Shown: positions 37,167-46,874, counted from the first letter of the stretch. The stretch is 64,000 nt of DNA from Alphaproteobacteria bacterium (GCA_028281325.1 JANQKC010000006.1:92773-156772); one strand, 5' to 3'. Notes: a model not told the origin generated them from the sequence alone. Translations and numbers: made by a program.

Positions 37167-37987
37167 GCGTCCCGGGCTCCGGCTTGCTCAGATGCATAGA
37201 GATTGGTGTCGCTGAGGATCGGCTCCAGCACCCGGCACAGGATATCGGTCCATTGCCGGACACCGGCGTCGTCGGCGACCAGGTCTTGGCGCACCTCGAT
37301 CATCACATTGGCGAGTCCCGCGGCCATCGCATGCGCCTCGACCGTATAACCGGCGAACGCCAGCGCCGAATAGGGTTGATTGTCGCCCACGGTCAGCGAC
37401 TCCGCCTCGAGGGCGGCGATCAGCGGGTCGGCGATACGGCGGTCGCGGCCGGACAGGATGCCAACCTCCCAGGGCCGCGCGATGCCGTGGAAACTGGGCG
37501 TGAAGGTGTGAATCGCCACGACCGCCGGCCGCAGTCCATTACGCCGCAACGACTGCAACGCATCCCGTATCGCCGCGTGATAGGGGTCGAACACCGCCTC
37601 GATCCGCGCCGCCCGATCCGCGGGGGACAGCCGGCGGTTTCCGGGGATGATCGTCCCTTCGCTGATTTCCCGGATCGACGTGTGATCGTCGACTTCCCGG
37701 TTGCAATCGATCAGAAGGCGCGAGTATCCGGCCAAAACGGCGGTCGCCTCGAAGTGATCGGCCAGATTGCGCGTCAGGGGCGCCGCGCCGATATCGATCG
37801 CGATGTGACGCCCCATTTCAGCATCGGCCAGGCCAAGCGTTCCCAGCGATTCCGGCAGGACCGCGCTGGCATGGTCGCAAATCAGCATGACTTCCGAGTC
37901 CGGAGAGCCTTCGATCACCACGACCGGCGGCGGGTCGGATGGGCCCAGCAGCGCGGACCCGCCCGATTCTTTGGTAAGTGCAGACAT
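37163..37987 (-). CDS. N-formylglutamate amidohydrolase family protein
   Basis: This 274-residue protein has the FGase family pattern: LICDHASAVLPESLGTLGL, DIGAAPLTRNLADHF and AIHTFTPSFHGIARPWEVGI with likely zinc-binding histidines. The family hydrolyses N-formyl-L-glutamate to glutamate and formate. ATG 37987 is used; a GTG three codons earlier is possible. Coupling to a GCS2-fold ligase that also handles glutamate-like substrates suggests a shared route, which is inference. Confidence 0.85.
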   Translation of the reverse strand: MSALTKESGGSALLGPSDPPPVVVIEGSPDSEVMLICDHASAVLPESLGTLGLADAEMGRHIAIDIGAAPLTRNLADHFEATAVLAGYSRLLIDCNREVDDHTSIREISEGTIIPGNRRLSPADRAARIEAVFDPYHAAIRDALQSLRRNGLRPAVVAIHTFTPSFHGIARPWEVGILSGRDRRIADPLIAALEAESLTVGDNQPYSALAFAGYTVEAHAMAAGLANVMIEVRQDLVADDAGVRQWTDILCRVLEPILSDTNLYASEQAGARDA

Positions 37988-38174
37988 AGGCGGCACTATA
38001 TCGAATGGTCGGCGCGAATAAAGGTCCCGTTGGTACAGGCGAGAAAGTCCGACTCGCGCCCGAAAACCATCGGTTGCCGCACCGCGATCATCGCTGACGC
38101 AGCCTCGGGCCTAGGATTTTGCGCCATGTGGTGTATTCAATGACCGCGGCACACTGATTGGAAGGAACGAGGTG

Positions 38175-38705
38175 ATGAAGGGGATTCAAATCCGCGACAG
38201 CGAACCGGGCGATTGGGCGTCAATCGAGGCGCTCTATCCGGCCGCGTTCCCGGACGAGGACCTGCTCCCTGTCCTAAGAGACTTGTTTCAGGAAACACCG
38301 CCCGTGCTCTCGCTTGTCGCGATCATCGAATCCTCTGTTGTGGGGCATGTGATCTTCACGCCCGGCCACGTCGCCGGAAACAACGAAAACGAAAAAGTGG
38401 CGCTTCTGGCGCCGCTCGCCGTCACCCCCGCCCGCCAGCGGACAGGTATCGGCAGCGCGCTCGTCCACGACGGCTTTCAACGGCTACGGAATGCCGGCGT
38501 CGCCCACGCCTACGTGCTCGGCGACCCTGCCTATTACAGCCGGTTCGGTTTTGAGCCCGAGACCCACGTCATGCCGCCATACCCCTTGCCGACCGAATGG
38601 CGCGAGGCATGGCAATCGACAAGCCTTCTCGACGCCGAGCGGCCTTCGAAGGGCAAACTTTGTCTACCGCAGTCTTGGCTCCAGCCGGCGCTTTGGACGC
38701 CTTGA
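38175..38705 (+). CDS. GNAT family N-acetyltransferase
   Basis: This 176-residue acetyltransferase resembles the YhbS group. It has IRDSEPGDWASIEALYPAAF at the start, the acetyl-CoA loop motif VTPARQRTGIGSALV and a later FEPETHVMPPYPLPTEW segment common in this subgroup. The ATG follows AGGTG. The acceptor is unknown. It is transcribed toward the EamA transporter, 81 bp away. Confidence 0.83.
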   Translation: MKGIQIRDSEPGDWASIEALYPAAFPDEDLLPVLRDLFQETPPVLSLVAIIESSVVGHVIFTPGHVAGNNENEKVALLAPLAVTPARQRTGIGSALVHDGFQRLRNAGVAHAYVLGDPAYYSRFGFEPETHVMPPYPLPTEWREAWQSTSLLDAERPSKGKLCLPQSWLQPALWTP

Positions 38706-38786
38706 GTCGGGTTTCAGTCTTGGTTCGCATCCCGTTAAGGCTCCTGAGTTTAGGGCCGGAACGGCTTTTTTCTATATAGTCGCGCC

Positions 38787-39689
38787 ATGCCTCAATCCGA
38801 CTTCTCCCTGCCGGCGCGCCGCGTCGATACACTCGCGCTCGCGGCGTTGTTGGTCGGCGCCGTCGCCGTGGGCGCGTCGGCAATCTTCGTACGACTGAGC
38901 GAACTAGGCCCCCTTGCCTCCGCTTTCTATCGCCCTTTCCTGGCCGTACCGGTCGTTTGGCTGTGGCTGACGCTGCGCCCGAAAGCCAGCAGCCAACAAC
39001 GCGCCGCGTCGGTAAAGGACTTCGGGCTGCTTTTCCTGGCGGGTGGCTTTTTCGCCGGCGACCTCGCCTTTTGGCATTTGTCGCTGCATCACACGTCGGT
39101 CGCGAACGCGACCCTGTTCGCCAATTCAGCGGCAATCGTCGTCGTGCTGGCCGACCGGCTCTTGTTCCGGCGGTCGATCGGCCGGGAGTTTACCACCGGT
39201 CTCGCCCTGGCGTTGATCGGCGGCGCATGCCTCGCCGGCGGGAGTTTCGCACTCAACCCCGCCAATCTCCTGGGCGATTTCTACGGTGTCGTGACCGCGC
39301 TCTTCCTGGGGAGTTATCTGATGGCGGTCGAGCGTCTACGGCCCGTCTTCGGCACCGCCACGATCCTTCTCTGGACATCGATCGGCACGTCGGCGGTCTT
39401 GCTGCCCATCGCCCTGGTCAGCGGCGAGACCATGATCGCGATGACCTTATCCGGATGGATCGTGCTTCTCGCGCTCGCCTGGGTCAGCCATGCGGCGGGC
39501 CAGGGCTTCGTGGTCTACGCCCTTGCACATCTGCCGGCCGGACTGGCGGCGGTCGGGTTGCTTGTCGAACCGGTCGCGGCCGCCGTGTTGGCGTTTTTCA
39601 TCCTTGCGGAACCCATCACGGCATGGCAGACGGTCGGCGGGGCGATTATCTTGTGGGGAATCTTCATCGCACGGAAGGGATATGCGTAG
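38787..39689 (+). CDS. DMT superfamily transporter (EamA domains)
   Basis: This 300-residue inner-membrane protein has about ten hydrophobic helices arranged as two EamA repeats. The conserved glutamate/proline-rich last helices contain LPAGLAAVGLLVEPVAAAVLAFF and AEPITAWQTVGGAIILWGIF. It probably exports or imports small metabolites. The downstream cyclase gene begins 3 bp after its stop, so the two are very likely co-transcribed. Confidence 0.88.
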   Translation: MPQSDFSLPARRVDTLALAALLVGAVAVGASAIFVRLSELGPLASAFYRPFLAVPVVWLWLTLRPKASSQQRAASVKDFGLLFLAGGFFAGDLAFWHLSLHHTSVANATLFANSAAIVVVLADRLLFRRSIGREFTTGLALALIGGACLAGGSFALNPANLLGDFYGVVTALFLGSYLMAVERLRPVFGTATILLWTSIGTSAVLLPIALVSGETMIAMTLSGWIVLLALAWVSHAAGQGFVVYALAHLPAGLAAVGLLVEPVAAAVLAFFILAEPITAWQTVGGAIILWGIFIARKGYA

Positions 39690-39692
39690 GCC

Positions 39693-41114
39693 ATGCGACC
39701 GGTTAGCGTGACCGAGCTCAAAAACCGGATCGAATCGCGCATCGACCGCAAGATCGAGCGCGAAGCCATTGCCGGATTGAAACAGGCGACCTGGACGCGC
39801 GCCGCGGCGATGGCCGCGATCGGCGTGTGGATCGCAACCCAGGTGCCCTTTCCGACGGCATCCTTCTATCTGTTCACCCTGGTTCTGTTCGTCGCCATCG
39901 GACTCGCGCATCAGCTCGTGGTCGAACGCGACCCGACCCGATCCTGGCCCGGTTACCTGTTCATCACATTGGATATCGTTCTGCTGTCGTCGATCCTGAT
40001 TTTCCCAAGCCCGATCCAACAGGGCGATTGGCCACAGCAAATGGCGCTTCGGATGGGCAATTTCCCGTATTTCTACATCTTCCTGGCCGGAACGCTGCTG
40101 ACCTATTCGCCACGACAGGTGGTGTGGACGGGCGCGACGATCGCACTGTTGTGGAGCGGCGCCATTCTCGCGATCGCCACGCTGCCGGACACCTTGTCGC
40201 ACGGGGATTATCCCAATTGGAACGCGCTGGCCCCCGAAACCCAGTTACAGACATTCCTGTACCCGACATTCGTCGACCTGGAGGCCGCCTTCAAAGACGT
40301 GTTCATCGTGCTTGTCGTCACCGGCGTCCTGGCGTCGGTCGTTTGGCGCATGCGGCGGCTGGCCTTCGAACAGGCCGACGTGGAACGCCAACGCGCCAAT
40401 ATGGCCCGCTACTTTTCGCCGAACCTCATCGAGGAACTGACCCGCGATCACGACGCCCTCGGTAACGAGTACATCCAGGAGGCGGCGGTCATGTTCCTCG
40501 ATATCCGAGGGTTCACCGCCTTCGCCGAGCAGTTGTCGCCGCAGGACACGCTCGAACTGCTGCGCAGCTTCCACAGCCGCATGTCGCAGGAGGTCTTCGC
40601 CCATGGCGGCACGCTCGACAAGTATATCGGCGACGGCCTGATGGCGACCTTCGGCGTCCCCAAGAAGGGCGCGCGGGACGCGACCAACGCCATCGCCTGC
40701 GCGCTCGCGATGCGGAACGCCATCGTGAAATGGAACAAGGAACGCGACGGATACGGCTATCAGCGGATCGATGTCGGGATCGGGGTGCATTACGGAACCG
40801 TCATCATGGGCGATATCGGCACCGCCGAACGCCTTGAATTCGCCGTCATCGGGGACACCGTCAATGTCGCGAGCCGCATCGAGCATTTGACCCGCGACCT
40901 TGGCACCGATATCGCGCTCAGCGATGCCGTCGTCGCCGCCGCGCATGCGGAACTCGGGCGCGACGGCTCGATCTTCGACGGGTTCCGGGAAGCGCCGGAG
41001 CAATCGATCCGCGGCCGGCTGACCGGCATGATCGTATGGAAGTACAGCGAGGAAGCGGCCGACGAGGATCGGGAACGCCGGCTTCAATCGACCGATTTGG
41101 CGCCCACCGCCTGA
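39693..41114 (+). CDS. Membrane-bound class III adenylate/guanylate cyclase
   Basis: This 473-residue protein has six predicted membrane helices (about residues 25-225) then a class III cyclase domain (about 260-440). The metal-binding Asp270 in MFLDIRGFTAF and Asp314 in IGDGLMATFG are intact, as is the AVIGDTVNVASRIE signature. It would make cAMP or cGMP as a homodimer. The selectivity residues do not settle which. It is coupled to the EamA gene with a 3-bp gap. Confidence 0.9.
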   Translation: MRPVSVTELKNRIESRIDRKIEREAIAGLKQATWTRAAAMAAIGVWIATQVPFPTASFYLFTLVLFVAIGLAHQLVVERDPTRSWPGYLFITLDIVLLSSILIFPSPIQQGDWPQQMALRMGNFPYFYIFLAGTLLTYSPRQVVWTGATIALLWSGAILAIATLPDTLSHGDYPNWNALAPETQLQTFLYPTFVDLEAAFKDVFIVLVVTGVLASVVWRMRRLAFEQADVERQRANMARYFSPNLIEELTRDHDALGNEYIQEAAVMFLDIRGFTAFAEQLSPQDTLELLRSFHSRMSQEVFAHGGTLDKYIGDGLMATFGVPKKGARDATNAIACALAMRNAIVKWNKERDGYGYQRIDVGIGVHYGTVIMGDIGTAERLEFAVIGDTVNVASRIEHLTRDLGTDIALSDAVVAAAHAELGRDGSIFDGFREAPEQSIRGRLTGMIVWKYSEEAADEDRERRLQSTDLAPTA

Positions 41115-41156
41115 TCGCGTCCGAATTCAATGCGCACCGCATCCGATTCGCATCGT

Positions 41157-41174
41157 GGTTAAGATTTGTTAACC
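41157..41174. promoter_or_regulatory. Inverted repeat upstream of pyk
   Basis: GGTTAA (41157-41162) and TTAACC (41169-41174) form a perfect inverted repeat with a 6-bp spacer, 90 bp before the pyk ATG. It resembles a CtrA box (TTAA-N7-TTAAC) but with one base too few in the spacer, so it is described only as a candidate operator. Confidence 0.35.
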
Positions 41175-41264
41175 AAAAAGCCATAGAGTCCATCCAAGCA
41201 ATGAGGTAAACCGCCAGGACGACGCAGCCGGTCCAGGCTGCTTCGGGAACAGGGAATTCAAGAC

Positions 41265-42701
41265 ATGCGACGTACACATTTGACGAAGATCGTCGCCACA
41301 CTGGGGCCCGCGAGTTCGGACCCCGCCATGATCCGATCCCTGTTCGAAGCCGGCGTCGATGTTTTCCGCCTCAACTTCAGCCACGGAACACAGGAAGACA
41401 AAATCCCGCTGATCAACGCGATCCGCGCACTCGAGAGCGAAACCGGCCGGCCGATCGCTATCATGATGGATTTGCAGGGACCGAAGCTGCGGATCGGCAC
41501 CTTCGAAAACGATCAGGTCACGCTTGAGAAGGGCGCGAAATTCCGCCTCGACATGGACGAGGCCCCCGGGACGCAAGACCGCGTCCAACTGCCGCATCGG
41601 GAAATCTTCCAAGCGCTGGAAGCGCCCACCGATCTGCTGATCGACGACGGCAAGATCCGGCTGCGGGTCGACTCCTGCGACGGCAAGTCGGCGGACACCA
41701 CGGTCGTCAACGGCGGCGTCATCTCGAACCGCAAAGGCGTGAACGTACCCGGCGTGGTCCTGCCGCTGTCCCCGCTCACCGAAAAAGACCAATCGGACCT
41801 GCAATTCGGCCTGAACCGGGGCGTCGACTACGTCGCCCTGTCCTTCGTTCAACGCGCCCAGGACATCGCCGACGCGCGCCGCCTGATCGCCGGCCGGGCC
41901 GCCCTGCTGGCAAAGCTGGAAAAACCGGCCGCCATCGACAGCCTCAAGGAAATCGTCGAACTGTCCGACGTGGTCATGGTCGCCCGCGGCGATCTCGGCG
42001 TCGAAATGCCGCCCGAGGAAGTGCCGGTCCTGCAGAAACGCATCATCAGCGCTTGCCGCGACGCCGGAAAGCCGGTGATCGTCGCGACGCAGATGCTCGA
42101 ATCCATGGTGAAATCGCCGACGCCGACCCGGGCGGAAGCATCGGACGTCGCGACCGCGGTCTATGACGGCGCGGATGCGGTAATGCTGTCCGCGGAATCC
42201 GCCGCCGGCGACTATCCGGTCGAGGCGGTGCAGATGATGAACCGTATCATCGAACATACCGAACAGGACCCATTGTACCGGCGGATCGGCGATGCGGCGC
42301 GCTTGGACCCGGACGCCACGTCGGCCGACGCGATCAGCGCCGCCGCGCGCCAGGTCGCCAACACGCTTTCGGTCAAGGCCATCGTCAGTTACACCACGTC
42401 GGGCTCCACCACGCTGCGCGCCGCGCGCGAACGGCCGGACGTTCCGGTGATCGGACTGACCCCGAACCGCAACACGGCGCGACGCCTGGCGGTCGTCTGG
42501 GGCGTGCACAGCATCCATTCGGCGGACGCCCGCGACTTCCTCGATATGGTGGAAAACGCCAGCCAGCATGCGCTGACCGACGGCTTCGCCAATCCCGGCG
42601 ACCGTATCGTCATCACGGCCGGCTTCCCCTTCGGCACGCCGGGCTCGACAAACATCCTGCGCATCGCCCGCGTCGAAGCGCCCGGTAACCGCCGACGGTA
42701 A
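41265..42701 (+). CDS. pyk: Pyruvate kinase
   Basis: This 478-residue enzyme makes pyruvate and ATP from phosphoenolpyruvate and ADP. The N-terminus TKIVATLGPASSDPAMIRSL, the substrate motif FRLNFSHG, the catalytic lysine region AKLEKPAAIDSLKEIV, MVARGDLGVEMP and the monovalent-cation region are complete. The C-terminal domain carries the regulatory-site fold. AGGGA lies a few bases before the ATG, and an inverted repeat sits 90 bp upstream. Confidence 0.96.
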   Translation: MRRTHLTKIVATLGPASSDPAMIRSLFEAGVDVFRLNFSHGTQEDKIPLINAIRALESETGRPIAIMMDLQGPKLRIGTFENDQVTLEKGAKFRLDMDEAPGTQDRVQLPHREIFQALEAPTDLLIDDGKIRLRVDSCDGKSADTTVVNGGVISNRKGVNVPGVVLPLSPLTEKDQSDLQFGLNRGVDYVALSFVQRAQDIADARRLIAGRAALLAKLEKPAAIDSLKEIVELSDVVMVARGDLGVEMPPEEVPVLQKRIISACRDAGKPVIVATQMLESMVKSPTPTRAEASDVATAVYDGADAVMLSAESAAGDYPVEAVQMMNRIIEHTEQDPLYRRIGDAARLDPDATSADAISAAARQVANTLSVKAIVSYTTSGSTTLRAARERPDVPVIGLTPNRNTARRLAVVWGVHSIHSADARDFLDMVENASQHALTDGFANPGDRIVITAGFPFGTPGSTNILRIARVEAPGNRRR

Positions 42702-42713
42702 CGGACAACGCCG

Positions 42714-42995
42714 TTATTCGAAGCCCTTATTAAATCCCAGCGGAAACCAAATACCACGGACCAGCGGCAATCCCATGTTCGGCAATACGTGGTTGCCGTC
42801 CAATGTGGCGACGTCCACGTCTTCGATCATCTTGACGATCGACGGCAACGGCGCCCCATGGAAGACCCGCTCGTGCACGATCTTAACCGCGTCCTCATAA
42901 TCCTCCGCGGTCACGCCGCAGCCATGCCGTAGATAGACCGGGATATTCTGGTCATCGGGGTCCAAGTCGAACTCGAACCAGAATCGCCGTGGCAT
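42714..42995 (-). CDS. Conserved hypothetical protein
   Basis: This 93-residue acidic protein begins PRRFWFEFDLDPDDQNIPVYL and contains GCGVTAEDYEDAVKIVHERVF and LPNMGLPLVRGIWFPLGFNKG. The organisation looks like a compact alpha/beta protein of unknown function. No family was recognised. It lies between convergent pyk (12 bp away) and the upstream flavin monooxygenase on its own strand. Confidence 0.6.
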   Translation of the reverse strand: MPRRFWFEFDLDPDDQNIPVYLRHGCGVTAEDYEDAVKIVHERVFHGAPLPSIVKMIEDVDVATLDGNHVLPNMGLPLVRGIWFPLGFNKGFE

Positions 42996-43032
42996 GCCCT
43001 ATGTCCTTTCCGCCGGTCAGACGGCGATCGTA

Positions 43033-44466
43033 TCAGATCGTCCAGTCTTCTTCACTGTCGGGCGAAATCGGCGGCTCGTTGACGTTCAGAATTTCCGCCA
43101 CATGCGCATCGCCGTCGGCCACGAACAGGTCGCGCGTGATGCCGCGGACCAGCCGCTCGACGCCGAAGGCCATCCCGTGCAGGCCGGTACAGATCGGACC
43201 CAGACTGGAAATCGACGCGATGCCGTATTCGTGGATATCCGCGATCCGCGGGTTGCGTTCCGGGTCCTTCGCAGTGAATTCGAAATTCCGGCCGAGATAC
43301 GGATGCAATCCCAGGTCCGGATTCTCCTGACCCGTGGGCGGCGTGTAGCGATCCCGCCAAACGACGATTTCGTCCGCAAGCGGCGTAAGTTCCGGCACCT
43401 TCGCAACATCGATCGTGAAGCCGGTCGCACAGATGAGAAAATCCAGGTCAATCGATCCCGACGGCGTTTCGACGCGGATCTTGTCGTCCCGCATCCCGAC
43501 CGACTGCAGCGCGCTGTCGGCCCGCAGATGAAAATTGTCGTGGCGGGTGGTGCGCTTCAGCGTCTCTTCCGGCGGCGGCGGCGTGAACCCGGAAAAGTGG
43601 TTCATGATCTCCCAACGCTGCGCGTCGTTCAGATCGCCGAAATGCTGCAGGTAGCCGACGGAATGCATGGCGCGGGAAATGACGACCGTTTGCAGCCGTT
43701 TGCGCCGCATCAGCATATGAACGGATTGTGCGCCTTGTTCCAGCGCGGTCGCCGCGTTGTCGAAGCCGGACGCGCCGCAGCCGATCACGCCGACATCGCG
43801 CCCTTTGAGGGCGGCGAAGTCGATCATGTCCGCGCTATGGGCGTAACGGTCCGCCGGCAGCCCCTCGGACACGATCGCCGGGATATGCTTGCCGCCGCAC
43901 CCGGCGATACCGGCGGTGCGCACCAGCTTGCGGGCATAGACCGTTCGCGTCGCGCCGCCCTGTTCGATGGTGAGTCTCAGGAAACCGCCTTCGGCCTCGA
44001 CGCGCTTCAGCGTTACCTCGTTTTCCACCGGCAGCCGCAGCACGTCGCGGAACCAGTTGAGATAGTCCATCCACTCGTCTTTCGGCACCTTGACCAGTTT
44101 GTCCCAGGCGCCCTTGCCGTGCTTGATGTCGTACCAGGTCCGCACCGCGAGATTGAGCTGGCCGAGATCCGGACCAACGAAAATCTTCGGCGTCCGTAAC
44201 GACTGCATGCGCGCGTAGGTGATCCACGGCCCTTCCCGACCGGCGGCGTTCTCGTCGAGCAGCACGACATTACGGACCCGCTGCCGGATCAGCGCATGCG
44301 CGATCGCCAGCCCCTGCATGCCCGCGCCTTCGATCACGACGTCATAAACGGGTTCGCCGCTTAGATGACGATGCTCGACCATCCAGTCCTTCGGCGGGAA
44401 GTCCATATAGGCCAATTCCCGCGCGATCGCCGCTTCCAGGTCTTCCAATGTCGTGTAGTCGCTCAC
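43033..44466 (-). CDS. Flavin-dependent monooxygenase-like oxidoreductase
   Basis: This 477-residue FAD/NAD(P)-binding protein has VVIEGAGMQGLAIAHAL near residue 45, an internal second Rossmann motif GVIGCGASGFDNAATAL and a C-terminal GLGPI-like segment. The FAD loop reads GAGMQG in place of GxGxxG, still compatible with binding. A GTG at 44466 behind AGGAAAGGA is chosen over longer frames. It lies 16 bp downstream of the enolase-homologue stop and may share its transcript. Substrate unknown. Confidence 0.82.
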   Translation of the reverse strand: MSDYTTLEDLEAAIARELAYMDFPPKDWMVEHRHLSGEPVYDVVIEGAGMQGLAIAHALIRQRVRNVVLLDENAAGREGPWITYARMQSLRTPKIFVGPDLGQLNLAVRTWYDIKHGKGAWDKLVKVPKDEWMDYLNWFRDVLRLPVENEVTLKRVEAEGGFLRLTIEQGGATRTVYARKLVRTAGIAGCGGKHIPAIVSEGLPADRYAHSADMIDFAALKGRDVGVIGCGASGFDNAATALEQGAQSVHMLMRRKRLQTVVISRAMHSVGYLQHFGDLNDAQRWEIMNHFSGFTPPPPEETLKRTTRHDNFHLRADSALQSVGMRDDKIRVETPSGSIDLDFLICATGFTIDVAKVPELTPLADEIVVWRDRYTPPTGQENPDLGLHPYLGRNFEFTAKDPERNPRIADIHEYGIASISSLGPICTGLHGMAFGVERLVRGITRDLFVADGDAHVAEILNVNEPPISPDSEEDWTI

Positions 44467-44482
44467 CGATGCCGGTCCTTTC

Positions 44483-45769
44483 CTAACGCCCCCAGGGGAA
44501 CAGGGTTCGTGCCGCCAGTTGGCCGTGCTCGCCGAGCGCTTCGGCGATCCGCAGCCCTTCGTTCCATTTGGCCATTCGCTCCGAACGCGCGAAGGATCCG
44601 ACCTTAAGTTGGTATGCGCCCCAGCCGACCGCAAGATGGACGATCGTCACGTCCTCGGTCTCGCCCGACCGGGCCGACACCACGGCGCCCCACCCCGCCG
44701 CTCGGGCCGCATCGAAGGCCGCCCGCGTTTCCGTCAGCGTGCCCGCCTGATTCGGCTTCACGAGCACCGCGTTGCAGGCGCCGACACCCGCCGCGCGCCT
44801 CACGCGCTCCGCATCTGTGACCAAGTAGTCGTCGCCGATAATCTGAACCTTATCGCCGGCCGCCGCGGTGAACCGGATCAGGCCGTCCTCGTCATCCTCG
44901 GCCAACGGATCCTCGATGGAGACGATCGGATAGCGGTCGATCCAGCCGAGCAGCATCTCGATGAGCCCGTCGCTGTCCAGCTCGCGTTTTTCCAGCCCCA
45001 GCGTATAGCGCCCGTCCTTGCCGAATTCCGACGCGGCGATATCCAGCGAAATCGCGACATCCTCGCCCGGCCGGAACCCCGCCCGCTCGATCGACCGCAG
45101 CAGCATGTCCAACGCGGCCTCGTTGCTGTCGAACGCGGGCCAGAAACCGCCTTCGTCGGCGACGCCCTGCAGCAACCCTTTCTCGGCCATCAGCGCGCCG
45201 GCCGCGCGATAGACCTCCGCGGTCCAGTCGAGCGTCTGCGCGTAATCTTCCGCACCAACCGCCATCACCATGAAATCCTGGATATCGACTCGCGACGCCG
45301 CATGCGCCCCGCCGCCGAAGATCTGGATTTCCGGCAACGGCAGCGTATGCGCCGCCAGTCCGCCGAGATATCGCCATAACGGCATGCCCGCCGCAGCGGC
45401 CGCCGCATGGGCGGCCGCCATCGACGTTGCAATCATCGCGTTGCAGCCAAGCCGGCTCTTGTCGGGCGTGCCGTCGAGATCGATCAGCGCCGCATCGACC
45501 TTATCCTGATCTTCGGCATCGAGACCGATCAGCGCATCGGAAATCTCGTCGTTCACCGCCGCAATCGCCCTCGTTACATCGTAGCCGCCGAAAGCGTCGC
45601 CGCCGTCGCGCCGGTCGACCGCCTCGCCCGATCCGGTGGACGCCCCCGCCGGCGCGATGGCCCGGCCGAGCGCCCCGGACGCCGCCGTCACCTCGACCTC
45701 CAGCGTCGGCCGCCCACGGGAATCCCAAACGCGCCGGGCATGGACATCGGCAATACTCGATACGCTCAC
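44483..45769 (-). CDS. Atypical enolase homologue
   Basis: This 428-residue protein has the complete enolase fold and order: RRVWDSRGRPTLEVEV, APAGASTG, VADEGGFWP, SLDIAASEFG, SIEDPLAEDD, GDDYLVTD, KPNQAGTLTET, SARSGETED and a late LKVGS. The metal ligands (Asp, Glu, Asp) and both catalytic-lysine positions are kept, but the loop serine of PSGASTG is Ala41 and the histidine of SHRSGETED is Ala366. The GTG start at 45769 follows GGAG with 7-bp spacing and overlaps the stop of the APH-type kinase gene by 4 bp. Normal enolase activity is doubtful; a related dehydratase is possible. Confidence 0.8.
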   Translation of the reverse strand: MSVSSIADVHARRVWDSRGRPTLEVEVTAASGALGRAIAPAGASTGSGEAVDRRDGGDAFGGYDVTRAIAAVNDEISDALIGLDAEDQDKVDAALIDLDGTPDKSRLGCNAMIATSMAAAHAAAAAAGMPLWRYLGGLAAHTLPLPEIQIFGGGAHAASRVDIQDFMVMAVGAEDYAQTLDWTAEVYRAAGALMAEKGLLQGVADEGGFWPAFDSNEAALDMLLRSIERAGFRPGEDVAISLDIAASEFGKDGRYTLGLEKRELDSDGLIEMLLGWIDRYPIVSIEDPLAEDDEDGLIRFTAAAGDKVQIIGDDYLVTDAERVRRAAGVGACNAVLVKPNQAGTLTETRAAFDAARAAGWGAVVSARSGETEDVTIVHLAVGWGAYQLKVGSFARSERMAKWNEGLRIAEALGEHGQLAARTLFPWGR

Positions 45770-46788
45770 GCTGTTGCTCCTGGTAAATTGGTTACGGCGT
45801 CGCCCCATCGATCCCGTATCGTGGCGAGCATCGGAACGGGGGTACGCAGCAGGGTACGGGCGAAACCTCGGACGCAGGCATGTTGCGCCGGCTCTTCGAG
45901 ATATTCGACCGGCGATTTCCCGTCAACTCGCGCCAACAACAGTCCCGGCAATAAATGCGCGACCCGCCGTTCCAGGACGTCGCGATCCTCCCAGTCGACC
46001 GCCGGTAGATAAGCGCCGGCCATCGCCGAAAAACAGGTCAAATACGTCGCGCACGCGTCCGGCCGATACACGGCTTTCAACAACAGATGGTTGAGGCAGA
46101 AGGCAAGGTCGAAAGCGGGATCGCCGTAGCAGGCGCATTCCGCGTCCAGGAATACCGGGCCCTTGGCGCCGACGAGGATGTTCTTGGGGCTGACGTCGCC
46201 ATGCACCAGCGTCCGGCGTGTGCCGGCGGTGACGGTCACCAGCCGACGCAGGGCATCGGCAACCGCAGGATGGCGACGCGCGGTCGCTTCCAGATAAGGT
46301 TCCAAGCGTATGGCGTGAAAGATGTTCGAACTGTCGAACCGGTCGGCGACCGCCGGGTCATCCGCCGTCGCCGCATGGATCTGGCCGAGCGCAGCGCCGA
46401 CCGACGCCGCAAAATCCGGATCGGCCCGGCCCGCCATCAATTCCGATTTCCACAAGGGATGCGTGGCGGGATTGTAGTATTCCATCACGAATAGACCGTC
46501 GTCGTCGGACTGGCCCAGCAACCGGGGTGCGGCATTCGGGGCGATCGCGGCGACGGTTTCCAGCCAGGAAATCTCGTATTTGTTGCGCTCGACCGGCACC
46601 TGCCAATCCGCATCGACCTTGAGCTTTGCCAGCGCACGCTTGATGCAAACGGGGCCATCGGGCAGGTCGACACGCCAGATATCCGACGACACCCCGCCGG
46701 TCAGCGGTTCGGCGGTCACCGGCGCATCGGCGGCAAGCAGGTCGAGGCGGATCAGGGCGGTTCTGAGATCCTGCGGCAGGTCACGCAT
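45766..46788 (-). CDS. APH-type phosphotransferase
   Basis: This 340-residue aminoglycoside/choline-kinase-fold protein has an N-lobe GGVSSDIWRVDLPDG with a lysine in CIKRALAKL, the catalytic LVHGDVSPKNILV and the metal-binding FLDAECACYGDPAFDLAF. The ATG at 46788 is preferred; longer frames lack support. It is the first gene of a two-gene unit with the enolase homologue (GTGA overlap), so it may phosphorylate the compound that the enolase-like protein then acts on. That link is inference. Confidence 0.82.
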   Translation of the reverse strand: MRDLPQDLRTALIRLDLLAADAPVTAEPLTGGVSSDIWRVDLPDGPVCIKRALAKLKVDADWQVPVERNKYEISWLETVAAIAPNAAPRLLGQSDDDGLFVMEYYNPATHPLWKSELMAGRADPDFAASVGAALGQIHAATADDPAVADRFDSSNIFHAIRLEPYLEATARRHPAVADALRRLVTVTAGTRRTLVHGDVSPKNILVGAKGPVFLDAECACYGDPAFDLAFCLNHLLLKAVYRPDACATYLTCFSAMAGAYLPAVDWEDRDVLERRVAHLLPGLLLARVDGKSPVEYLEEPAQHACVRGFARTLLRTPVPMLATIRDRWGDAVTNLPGATA

Positions 46789-46874
46789 TGTTCGCGGCTC
46801 AAAAGGACGGACGCAGGAACAATACCGCGTTCGCGCCATCGCCGCCACGCGGTGGTCCGCCGAAGCGCGGCCGG

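Noticed and set aside
41157..41174. CtrA box before pyruvate kinase
   Set aside because: The spacer between the two TTAA elements is 6 bp, not 7, so it was kept only as a generic inverted repeat.
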